A stretch of DNA of 64,000 nucleotides, taken from contig WBMW01003952.1 in the NCBI GenBank assembly GCA_013396635.1, forward strand, positions 201,111 through 265,110. The letters are read 5' to 3'. Source of the stretch: Penelope pileata (taxonomy: Eukaryota; Chordata; Aves; Galliformes; Cracidae). The notes under the pieces were generated by a model. The model saw nothing but the letters and a program-made list of their open reading frames with translations. It did no database searches and was not told the DNA's origin. The position numbers and the translations under genes were made by a program. Below, piece by piece: positions 21,101 to 32,655 of this stretch (position 1 is the first letter of the stretch; every line of letters starts with the position of its first letter).

Positions 21101-24100
21101 GCTCATAAACGCAAGCAGAGCTGTTCAGATGCTGCAGGGGGGTGAATTTTGTGCTGCTCAGGGAAAGTTGTTCGCAATGATGAGGTAATTTTGCCTGAGG
21201 AGAGACATTTAGGAATGGGCTTCTTGATAACAATCACGGATCTGGTCCCTGGGGTCATGTTGATGTGAGCCTGCAGAGGTTTGTTTGGAAGGATGCTGCT
21301 GTGCCTGTGGGGTTGCACATCTGGCTGGGGAACATCTGCAGGTCAGCAGCTGTCCCTTTGCTTCTGCATGCGGGACTGGCCCTGCTTCTGGCTCCTGCCT
21401 GTGTGCATGCACTGTTTCTCCATTAGTTCAAACACTTTTTCTCTGAGTGGGGATATGCCACAGCAGTTAATCTAAAATCTTGCTTTGCAATACTTGGTGC
21501 CTGCCTGTGGGTTACCTATTGCAGGCACTGCATCTGGCTGTCAGCAGGGGGCTGCTGTGCGGGGAAGCCGGCAGCCATCCCAACTGTGTAGATGACTGCA
21601 CAGCCTGCCCTGCACTGTTCCTCACGTGCTGGATGACTGTCACACCTGGGTGAGAGCTGGGCTGCTGGGCTTCCCCTCTGGAAACACAGATCCTAAATCA
21701 AAGAGAAATAATGGAATGCATTCATGTACACAAATACATGGCATCTCATTAGCTTGCTGAGTGCAGGGTTAGAGAACGTGCAAATCATGCTTTGCACAAG
21801 ATTTCACTGCAGACTACACAATCCACATTGCTGGGAATTTTGGGGAGCTGTTCTGCAGTACAAGTGCTTCTCCTGTAACAGTGCAAACATGGGTCAAACA
21901 TGGGTCAATGAGTGTGTTGTATGTGTCTAATTTTGCCATGCAACACAACTGAGGATGGGAATGCTCCTAGTAAATGTGTCATGTGTTTTAATAAATGACA
22001 GAACTGTTACTGTCTCCTTTTGCCCATTGCTCTGCTCTATCTCAGCTGTGCCGAGCTTTTTATTTAGATGCTGGGGCAGTAGCAAGCCAGCTGTGTAGCT
22101 CCTGTGGAGGTGGACATCCCAGGGCGCTGTCTCAAGACTCCTCAGCAGGGGGAGAGCCTGATGTTTGTTAATTTAGACTTTTCCTGCAGAAATCCAGGGT
22201 TATGGCTCTTCTTCCAGCCTCTTGCAGAATAAAATCAATCCAAACAGGGGTGGATTTAATGTTAGAAGTCTTGGGGATAGTGGGAGGGTGCACTGATGAG
22301 AGGGCAGCAGAGGTGACTTCTTCATTTTGTCCTGTAAATCCTTCTCTCAGGATAGTGTCAGTCCAGAAATAACTTGCATCAGGTTCAATTGCATAGCAGA
22401 TTCAGGGTAAGGTGTTAATGGTGGGTTTAGCAGATCTGAATGTATATGCCTGCCCTCTCCCTGCTGCTAACTGCAGCACTAGCTGGTATTTAACCCAGGT
22501 GGAGGGCAGCTATGTTTTTAGTGGCTTCACCTGGAGAGCACATTTGACTTGCTGAGAAAACCATGTATTGCTGAGCTTGGTGGCTCATTTAAAGCCCTGT
22601 GCTATGAATGGAGCTGTCATATCTGAGGGCTCACCACGGAGCAGTTCATGGGACAGCTTTGAGGATGTGGCTGCCAGAGGCAGGATGGAGCAGTGCTGTC
22701 CTCCACAGCTCCTGTGCCATGCTGCTCCCGTGGCCTTGGGGCAGAGCAGGCCCTCATTAGCAGCATCTGTCTCAGCACAGCTAATTAGCAGCTTCTTGCT
22801 GCTCTCTGGCTGCACAGGACTGGGAAAAGCTTTCCAGTGACTGCAGTGTCCAGAGCTGCTACAAGCACTCTGCTGAGGAAACTCATTCCACTGCCTTAGG
22901 CGTGACCCTTAAACTATTTTACTGGGGCTGACTGCCCCTTGCTTCCCATATGTTAGAAGCGTAAAAGGTTTATTTCATGTCAGCCCATCCCACGTGTGCC
23001 AACTGGCAGAACCAAGCAGGAGTGCCATGGAAACAGGGGAGCAGTCTGCAGTGCTGCAGGTGCTGAGCCTGCAGCCACCATTTGTTGACAAAGCCAGGGC
23101 TGCAGGCTGCCTCCCAAGTATTTGCCAGAAAGTTTACTTGGAAATGGTGAATATTATGACATAGTACAGCTAAAAATAGAGCTCTTGCTGGTAATCTCAG
23201 TCTTTGGTTCCACAGCGTGAGGCATGCTTTTCAGAAGAGCTGTACATCTGTGTTTCCCCAAACTCAATTGCAGAGGCTTTGCAAATCAGGCCTTTTGTGC
23301 CTCCGAAATCAAGTTCTTAAGTAAAATAGAGAAGTGATGGAAAAAATAAACCTTGGAGTTATACTAGCTAGAGTGCTATTATGGAGCTTGTTATGTCAGT
23401 GCTTCATCTTAAACAGTTCAAAGGGAAATTAAAAGATTTTCCACCTTGTGTTATTCATGAACTGGGTTCATGGGCTTTGCAAGTTGTTTGTGCTAAAGAG
23501 GTGCAAGAGGCTCATCAGGAAGGACAAGTGGGCTTCAGCGAGCTGTAAGCAACTTGGTGCCCTTGCTGAAGAGAATGGCGCAGCTTGTGTGGCCTGTAAT
23601 GAGTGAGGGCAGGCTGTGAGGCCCTTACACACCTGCCCTAATTAAGGAGCTGCCTTAATGCTTTCCCACAGCTTGGGGTGCTGCCCTGCTGCGTGTGGCA
23701 GGAGTCAGGCCCGAGGCCTTGCAGATCCTGTGCTGGCCTCCTGAGAGGCAAGCTAAAAACAGTGTGTTTTTTGTCAGAGGAGAAAAATCCCTTTCTCATG
23801 GGTGCCCTGGGGCCTTGTGGTAAAGAGGCTGCTTCTCGCTCTGCGCTGTAGGCCTGACTGAACTGATGTAGCTTCTGCCTGGGCACAAGGGCCTTGTCTC
23901 CATGGGCAATGGTCGCCTTTGGGCTGGGAAGGGCTGTAGGGGCTTTAAGATTTTCTGCTGGGGGTGAAAGCTTCAGTTCCTCAGAGCCGAGTGAGCAGGC
24001 TGCAGGCAATTAATGCTCACACTGCAGCAATGTTCCCAGCCCCAAGGGGCAGCAGGCGGAGTGGGCTGGGAGAGCAGGAGCCAAGTGTGGGGCTTAGCGC

Positions 24101-26868
24101 GTGCTCCATCTTCAGGTGAGTGTCCATGCATGTGGTGTGGCCTGCTCTGCACACACAGCTCGCCTGTGTCAGCCTGGAGATCGTGTCCCATCTGCAGGAG
24201 GAGCTTCCTGCCTAGCTGGGGAAATGAGGAGAGCAGTGGTCTGCACCCTTCTATGGGATTTGCTGTGTGAGGCAATGAGTAGCATGTTTTGTTGGGATGT
24301 TTTGCAACCTTAGTGGTGGGCCTGAGAGTGCCTTTGTTCCTGAGGTCTGGGCTTGTATATCTGCTTTGAGATAGCACTAACTTAAAGGAAAATTGAAGCA
24401 TGTATGTCAACTGAGCAAGACTTTCTGAGCTTCTGGACCTGCAGGAAAGGCCTGGAGGGTGAGGGACTCACACCCGACTGGTAGTAATCCATCTGGCCAC
24501 GCAGGATAACTTCACTGGAAGCGTGTATGGATGGGTGGTAAAGCTCTTCCACGTGAGGGATGGATGGATGGATGCTTTATTGCTGTCTTTCAGGTAATAC
24601 ACATTGTAATAAAAACCACTCCTCAAGCAGAATGTAGCATTTCTCTCTGCATGTAGCTATTTATTTTGATGGTGTTTCAGTCACTATGAAATGCCAGGTA
24701 CTCTTTCAAAATAATTGTTTCTTTAATTATTTATACCTTCAGGATCAAAGAAGGTTCATTTTGCTTGGTTACGGCAACAGCTAGATGAGTCAGAAGAGCA
24801 ATTGCCAGTGCTATCAGAGGAACCTTGATATTTCTAGCAGGAAGTTTAATTATAAACTGAATCACCATCACATCCTTTGTTACCCAAACCCATGCACCCC
24901 GAGGATATTATTAGCTTCACTGTGCGTTACAGGGCTGTGGCTCCCTCCACAGAGCTAAGGGTTGCTAATGCTTGGTTCTCTTGTTGGCTCTGCTTGCAAT
25001 GCCTGGGCCTTGGTGAAGGATGTCAGGCAGGGGAGCAGTGGGTTAGCAAGATGGCCAGTGTCCTTACTGTGCTTCCAGTGTGGCTGTGGCCCCTGCAGGG
25101 TGCTTTTGCTGCAGTCACGGCAGTGCAATTTGGGTACAGATTCCTGAAACTAGATTATTTTCTCTTTGAAGCTCACAAGCATCATAACCCCTGCACCCTG
25201 ACCACCTGGTGTCTTCTTGACCTTATCTCCAAGTGCCTCATTTTGAGAAAACTCTTGACTTCACAAAATCTTCCTGTGCTGTCTGCAAGACGAGTAATTT
25301 CCCACAGGGCAGCCACATTTTCTTATTGTTGATCTTGTTTAGGACAGGTGTATGACAAATAATGTTGTCCTTAAGGCTTATTGAATAATTTCCCCAAACA
25401 GTTGTTAATTATTACATAAAGCCACTGCCCTCAGTTTTCCATTGGCATGGTGCAGATGTTTAATTTTAATTATTAGATTGTCAAAGGGATATTTATTCAT
25501 CTTGGACAAAGAGCTGCTGGCACGGAACTGGCGTGTGGCAGCATGACAAGGAAGCATCACGTGTGTTGTCCTGGGATTAATTTAATTTCACCGAAGTTTC
25601 CATGCCTGTGGCTGAGAAATCTGTATCTGGGCTGCTAACCCAGGCCTTGGTTAATGGAGGGAGGGAGCAGCTTGTCTGGCCAGCACCAGACACCAGCTTC
25701 CAGTGGGACAGATGGAAGGTGCCTGCCTGGTGCCCATTTCTCTCCATGGACAGTGCAGGTGACCTTGGTGATTAATTCTGATGTTGACATTCATATCTGG
25801 TCAGATGAACTCCAGCTTTCTGGAGCTGCTGCATGAGATTCCCAATGCGTTTGAAGCCTGTGAGCTGTGTAAATGGGGTATCTCGTGCTGGTCCCTAGCC
25901 TCATGCTGGGGTCCTGCCTGTCTTCCTCTGTTGTGCACTTGCTTGTTGTTCTCTCTGGCTCATGCGCAGCCTTTGCCAAACGTGCTGAACAGGCACTCTG
26001 TTTGCTGCTTAATCCCTGGGGTTACGATAGCCAAAGAGAGAGTGAACCCAAGGAGGGCAGCTGAGAGTACTGCACAGCACCACGAGCAGCAGGCAGGAGC
26101 GGTGCAAACCAGTGCAGATAAATCCAGCAGTGCCCATCTGTCAGAGCTGCTCTCAGCAGACTCAGCCTATTGCTGGGTTCCGAATGGCTGCCTGTTGTCC
26201 CAGGCTGGGAGCCTTGCTTTGGTGAAAGTAAATAGAGAGGCACAGAGAACGCATTCATGCAACAGCCGTTTTGATAGGAACGAGAGCATCATCATATCCA
26301 CTGAAACCCTGTCACACGTGAGCTCTTCGCATCACTTCACCTGTCAAGTTCACCAGTGCCTGTCTCCTGAATTCACCTCTTTTGTTCTTGAGCTCTTCTG
26401 TTATGGCTTTTGTTTTGCATTTTTATTTCTGCTTTGCATGACCTGTTTTCCTCCTCTCCCTTGTGCTTGCTCCCTCCGCCTTGCCCTGGTGTTCTGCTTG
26501 ACGTGGTGTTGAGGTGGTTCAAACAGCGCAAACGTTGCGGTGTTCGTGTTATTTCTGTCGGATCCCTGCATCTGCAAAGGGGCTGAAAAAGGAGGCTAAA
26601 AAGGTGTTGGGCACTTCTGCACAGGTGGGAGCGGGCAGCTTGGGGCTTGCACGGAGCAGGTTCCTGGGCTGTCTGCAGCTGCGCAGGATCGTGCCTGAGC
26701 CATGCGACTGCACGCAGCCGGAATTTAGGTCATGCTTAATCTGTACTAAAGATTAATGTGTAGAATAGATCATGTCATGGATGTGAGGAGCACATAATAA
26801 AATCAGATTAAAGCAGTAGTTATTGTGGACATTATTTACATGTTAGCTTATCTATTTACAAAGACGTA
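15147..26868. other. Intergenic DNA downstream of RRM2, no gene recognised
   Basis: Unique-looking DNA with no recognised repeat family. Short A runs occur at about 17435 and 17609, a T run near 18641, and a short GGAT array at about 24558-24574. An AT-rich block at 25360-25600 looks like possible conserved regulatory DNA. The longest open frame (25781-26512, 243 codons) is discussed under findings. Confidence 0.55.
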
Positions 26869-27112
26869 GGTTGCTCTGAAAGTAATGCCTCCTATTTATT
26901 TCCGCAGAAACTGCTGCAGATACGAAGAGCATTATAACACTGTTTGATGGAGCAAATTCTGAGCCACAAAACACTATTTTTCAACATAGTCACCACCATT
27001 AGCTCTGCATTTTCACCAGTGACGACCGAAAGCCTGCATACTGCGCTCGTAATGATCTGCATGCTCATCCAGAACACGGCTTGTCCTTCACGTCGCTGTA
27101 CGTAACTGTTTG
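26869..27112 (-). mobile_element. Mariner-type DNA transposon, 3' end fragment
   Basis: The left edge is TA followed by GGTTGCTCTGAAAGTAATGC, a mariner-like terminal inverted repeat sitting on a TA target dinucleotide. Read on the minus strand, the sequence just inside encodes GDYVEK followed by a stop, the usual transposase C-terminus of mariner elements. The rest is frameshifted and no matching right-hand TIR is seen, so it is a dead 5'-truncated copy, probably of the chicken Galluhop/Mariner1 type. The right edge is approximate. Confidence 0.82.
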
Positions 27113-30100
27113 TGTGTGCTGTAATCATTGCTAACCCTTTATGTCAAATCTCTGAACAGAACCTTCATACAACACTCCTGCAGTCTAATAGTGGCCCGCT
27201 GCTCGCACAGAACAGTGGTAGTTTTTTTTTTGCTGCAACAGCACAGTGCTGTCTGTCATTCTCTGCTTTTGCTATTTTTCTGATTCTTCACTCATTTTGA
27301 TGACAAGTTCTCAAACAGAGAATTCGCTCTGTTGCTTGGCTGCTAATGTATTTGACAGATCCACGGAGGAAGGAAACTGAAATTTATGGTATTTTTTTCC
27401 CTTTCTGCTGAAAGGACCAGTGCTGAGGAGAAAGCCTGCCCCTCTGGTCCCACCTGCTGCTTGGAGCTGCACTCTCATACCCAGGCTTCCTTCCTGCTTC
27501 CTTTCACCAGCTGGAGCTGGTGCGACTGGGGACCACGCGCTAGCAAGCTTGGTGGTACAGAGATGCCCAGGCCTGCACTAGGCTGTGGGACAGCTTCTTC
27601 TCTGGGGTGTGCCAGGAGCCTGCGCTGCCTGGGAAACCTCATGCTCAGCTGCCTGACATAGGGAGGCAGCAGCAGTTTGCTGACATCCGGGATCTGAAAT
27701 GCAAGATGCAGCAAATCTATTATCAGGCTGTTCCTTACAGTGAGTTCTTTGAGGGGTGGAGAGAGAGAGCTTTTGGTAAGCAAATGCTTAGATTTTTGGA
27801 GAAACAGAGTAATGATGTGCAGCCTTCTCTTGGTGAGAGTCAGAAAACCAACAGAACACATCTTTAATTCTGCAAGAGAGAATTAAAGAAATGTGCTTCC
27901 CTCATCGATTAAAGGAACAAACTTCAGAGGTTCCCTCCAGGTGTGCAGAGCTGGATGCAGCCTGTGCCCGGCTGTGGTGGGCTTCTGTGCTCTGTGTCTC
28001 TTCCCCCTGTCTCTGGTTGTCTGCTCTTATTATGGGATGCAGGCAATGTGTTCCAAGGCATTATGTCTTCTACAGGTCAAAGCTGGTCGCTCTTAGGGTA
28101 AACAGCATGGTGTTCAGTGGGTAGGAGAGCCTCTGAATGGGGGGACGTGGACTGTTCAGCTTTCTAAGGTTTGCAATGTGTGTCTTGGGGCTTGGTTTCT
28201 TGGAAGTAGAAGGAAACCCAGAGGGACCCTGGGGTTGATTTAAGTGACCGAATTAAGAAGCCAACTTGAGTGCCTGGGGCAGCTGAAGGAACTGGACCAG
28301 GCTTTGGTGTTCCTGATCAAGCTTCCAGTTTCTGCTCCATAGGGGATCTCTTCCTTTGCCTATGGCTGGGAAAGGTGGGAAGGTTTAGGGTAAGTGCCCT
28401 CTTGCCTGGTGCTTGCTTTATTCAGAGCCTTCTGTGTGTCCAGTCAGTGCTGTATCACACCACTAGTGGCATTGACTTTGAAAAACCATGCTCAGACAGG
28501 ACATGAAATGTTTTACATCAAAGCAGGGCTTCCCAGCTCTCTTGCAGCTGAGCCTTGCTTGAGTAACTTGGCTTTGCTTTGCATCTACCCAGACACAGCT
28601 ACTCATCCTGCTGCATTCCCACCCTAGCAGGCTCCAGCCTTGCCACCAGACTGAATTCGAGTGCCTTTATGGCTGAAGATAGCATTGCCAGGAGAAGACT
28701 TGTGGCTGCGGGTTGACCCCTTAGCAAAGCCTGCCTGACAATGCAGTGATTGAAGGATGATGGCATTCTGGTACTGAACTGAACAGAAGCAACTGGGTTT
28801 GGGTGGAGTAACTGATAAAACAACAGCAACAAAATTACTAAAAATACCAAGTTGTTCTGGAGCACTTCAGTAATGTGATCAACAGTGAGATGATTTAAAA
28901 GGCAGAAGTCAAGTCACCCTGGAAGACAAACATCTCTACAATCTTCATCTATATTTTACTGAATTTTCCTTTGAGACTTGCACGGAAGCGAGCTACAGTG
29001 AATGAGATACACAGAGCAAACAAACACAGGTCATGTTTTATTCAGCTTAAGGAAAGGCAAGATTTGAATTATGTGGGCATGAATTCTGAATTTGAACCTG
29101 GGAGCTGCAGGTTCTGAGGATGGTTGATTTGATAGCATATTGACACATACCGATATGTCAGTGCTTTCAGACCACAGGCAGTATTTTTTGTAATTGCATT
29201 TCAGGAATAATTCAGATTGTACAAGTCGTCTTCATCAGGAAATAGTCAAATCCCACAGTGAGGAAACCTTAATATTTAGGTCATTTTTGATAGATGTAGA
29301 TATTAAAAAAAATCTGTTTTTGAAAGCTGTTATTTAAAGTGCAAATGGTCTGATGAAGATTTTTTTGAGAAAATAAATGCAATTACTATGTTGAAGTGTA
29401 GTTTCTAGCAATGCAATTTCTGTTTTAGCTGCTACTTATTAATGGTTGCTTTTCATTTCCATAGGCAGTTTGTTGGGCATTTTCCCTTAAGAGTCTTAAC
29501 TAAACTGCCCATGTCATGCTCCCCATATCAACCTGTGAAATTCATTGAGGCTTGGGTGATCCGGGGCGTTCCTCAGGCTGCACCTGACCAGGGATGACAG
29601 GAACACAGTTTGTGTCTACCCATCACTTAAGGTTCCTACCTGTTTATTTGGAGGTGTTGTGCTGGAGAGTGATCAGATTCCTCTTGAAACTGGTGGTCAA
29701 GCTGTTCATAACCACTGTATTCGGATATGTGATATTTCATGAGTAATGGTGTGGTGCACCTGGCATTGCTGTTTTGATTCCAAGCCTGCTTGCATGCATT
29801 TAACATCTTTGAAGAGATGTTTCTACCATCCATGTAAAGCCATGCTTTCACTCATGCCTCTGAGTCTGAAACACTATGCCAGCCTTTTTTCCTTCTGTAT
29901 TTCTCCCAGGAGGCAAGAATAGCATGAATCTTTCAGTCCTCTTGTTTTTGAAACTGTGCTGTTCTTGCTAGTGAAGTTTCCAGCTGGAGTCTTAGTGACT
30001 TATTCTTTCTCATTGTCTTCCTTAAACTTTTGTACGTGTACACTGAGCAGAGGCTGCATTATGCTTAGGACTCATCTGCACAGGGGGAGATTGCTTTCGT

Positions 30101-32373
30101 AAGAGCTTTATCTGAAGTGGCCAGCCATAGCTACATCCCAAACAGCCAGTTGTTGTTCCATAGCTTTAGTTTTGTGTGTTAGAGGCTGCTTTGAAGGTAC
30201 CCGCTAGCAGCACTGAGCGTGCACCCCACTCTCCTCTGAGCTGCTAGTGCAGGGTTGTGTCGTGGTGCTGATCCCACATGGTCTGGTGGGTATCTGCGGA
30301 GGGAATTTCCAAAGAAGTTGTGACCTTGTTGGCTTTTCCATGGTTGATGATGACTTAAGTTTTGTCACACCTGGAAAGACCAGGTGCCTGTCTGTGCTGC
30401 AGCTCTGGGTGGGGACACACCAGGTGGATGTGTGCTTGCCTGTAAGCTGTGTAACCTAGGAGCTGTGGTTTCTGCAGGAGCAAGGAGCAGAGCTTCCTCC
30501 TCTTCAGGCCTGTCACGTTTTGTGTTTCTAGTGATCTCCTGCCACCCATTTCCTCAGCTTATACTTATCAGTGCTGTCCTTGCCTTTTCATGGATTTGAG
30601 ACCTCCTGTTTTGGACGTAGGGTTGACCAGCAGTGAGTGGTGGATGGAGCTGAGGAAGAGGCTGTAGGATCACACTGCTGATGGGGGGATGCTGGGTCCA
30701 AGCCTTCCACAGCCCTTCATGGAGACATAGTCTCTGACTGCTCGACGTGTGGTTTCCTCTTCCAGCCTTTGCAAACTTCCTTTTATGCCTTTCAAGCAAA
30801 ACTTAGATTCTGATAAAGCATGCTGGAGTTCAGACAGGTAGGCTCACATTTGGCACTGCTGGGAGGAAACTGTATTCTTATTTAAAAAATAAAAGGAAAA
30901 AAGATGAAAAAAGAATGAAAGAAACACATACCTGGGTCTACTAGTTAGGATTAAAACCCAGACAAAAGACTTTTGCTCTTTGTCTGAACTACTTGCTTAA
31001 AAGACTTGGGGGGAAGGGGAAGAAAAGTTTCTGTAATACAATTCTGAAACGTCAGTCCTGGCTTGCTGAAATCTCGTACTGCACTAAGCCTTGCAAGTCA
31101 CACACCATTTCCTAATTAAAAACTGATGAGCATAATTGGGTCTTTCACGGCAGCAGCAGAGCTTTGCACAGGCAGGCGTGCTCCCAGGCTTCCACAGTCA
31201 CTCTGCAATCAGCCACAGCTACCTGCCGCCTGCTCTGGCTCCTTCCTGGAGGTAGGCTTGTCAAGGACAGGGGTCAAGCACACAACCAGCTTTTATTGCT
31301 GGCCAGGGCATACTGGATGACTGATAATAAGAAAACAAACAGGAAAGCACGTTTTCAGTGTGCTAAACCATGGCTTTGGATTGAAGTCCAGGCATAGCTG
31401 GGCTGCTACAAGAAAGTAGAATGCTGAAGAAACTGGTTCTAAGATATTTCACCTGTATCACTTGCTTTAGAGAAGACTTGGATTTAGTACCAATTATAAA
31501 GTGTCTTTGTGGGAATAGCTGACCTGGAAATTTTTAGAAGAATGTTTTCTGTTTTAGTGCAACTCTATTCCATTGACAGGGGGATGGACAGCGTGCAGTA
31601 CTGTGGAACAGCACTTGCAAACTTTCCCAGTAGAGGTTAGGTATTTCCATTTTAGGCACGTGGTGAGTATTTCAAACAGTGATTGCTTTGCAAGTTCTAG
31701 TTACGTTTTTTTGGTCTTGTTCACAAACAAATGAGTGTTGCTTTAGCTATCTTGCTGTGAGGAGTAAGCCACTTGGGGGAGAATTCATATTGACACGAGC
31801 TGGTAGATGGCTAGTGGAGAGGGTTTTTCAGTGCACAACGAGATAAAAGTGTTTGTGGATCCAGCACAGCAAAAGGAGCTGGAACCTCCTATGGAGGCTG
31901 CCTGTCCTCCAGGACCTCTGCAGCCCAGAGTGACTAACCCTGGCAGCACTCAGCCAAGCTGTTCCATTTTTCTCCAGTAAATAAGTAAATGGGTGGATGT
32001 GCTGGCAAGGTCAGATTTGGCCATTGTTGATGTTGAGAAATGCGCCAGTGGCTCTCCTTACAGACCAGTAGCCCAGTAGGAAAAGCAACTTCCCAAGCAA
32101 CTGGTGCAGCATCCTGGCCAGCCAGGCAAAGCCCATCCTCGTGTGGTGGTGGGTTCTTTCTGGAGTACGCAAGAACTGCTCAGTGTTCGGAAATGCTAAT
32201 GGAGAGGTGACACAGAGCAGGCACAGTTCTGCTCTCCTCCAGGCCAGGGCAGCTAAGTCTTTTCTGCTTTGTGGCTTCTTTTTGCGTCTTTAAAGGGAAT
32301 TACCAAGACTCTCTCCAGCCTCCTCCTCCCTAGCCTGCCTATCCCCCTGCTAAGAAGGGGACAGACTTTTTAA
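27113..32373. other. Intergenic or intronic DNA, no gene recognised
   Basis: No repeat family or known exon is seen. An A/G-rich tract lies at about 30882-30927. A possible short exon at 27661-27776 is listed under findings. Confidence 0.5.
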
Positions 32374-32655
32374 CAGGGTCTGTGGTGACAGGACCAGGGG
32401 AAATGGTTTCAAACTAAAAGAGGAGAGATTTAGATTGGATATGAGGAAAAAATGTTTTAAATAAGGGTGGTGAAGCACAGGAACAGATTGCTCAGGTGTG
32501 GTGGGAGCCCTGTCCCTGGAGACACTCAAGCCCAGGCTGGAGGGGGCTCTGAGCACCCTGATCTGGCTGTAGGTGTCCGTGTTCATTGCAGGGGAGTTGG
32601 ACCAGATGGCTTTTAAAGGTCCCTTCTAACTCAAACGATTCTATGATTCTATAAT
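32374..32655 (+). mobile_element. CR1 LINE 3' fragment
   Basis: This is a near-complete CR1 3' UTR: CAGGACCAGGGGAAATGGTT, AAAAGAGGAGAGATTTAGAT, GGTGGTGAAGCACAGGAACA, GAGACACTCAAGCCCAGGC and TTTTAAAGGTCCCTTCTAAC, with terminal ATTCTATG units. It belongs to the same subfamily as the inverted copy at 37864. Confidence 0.95.
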
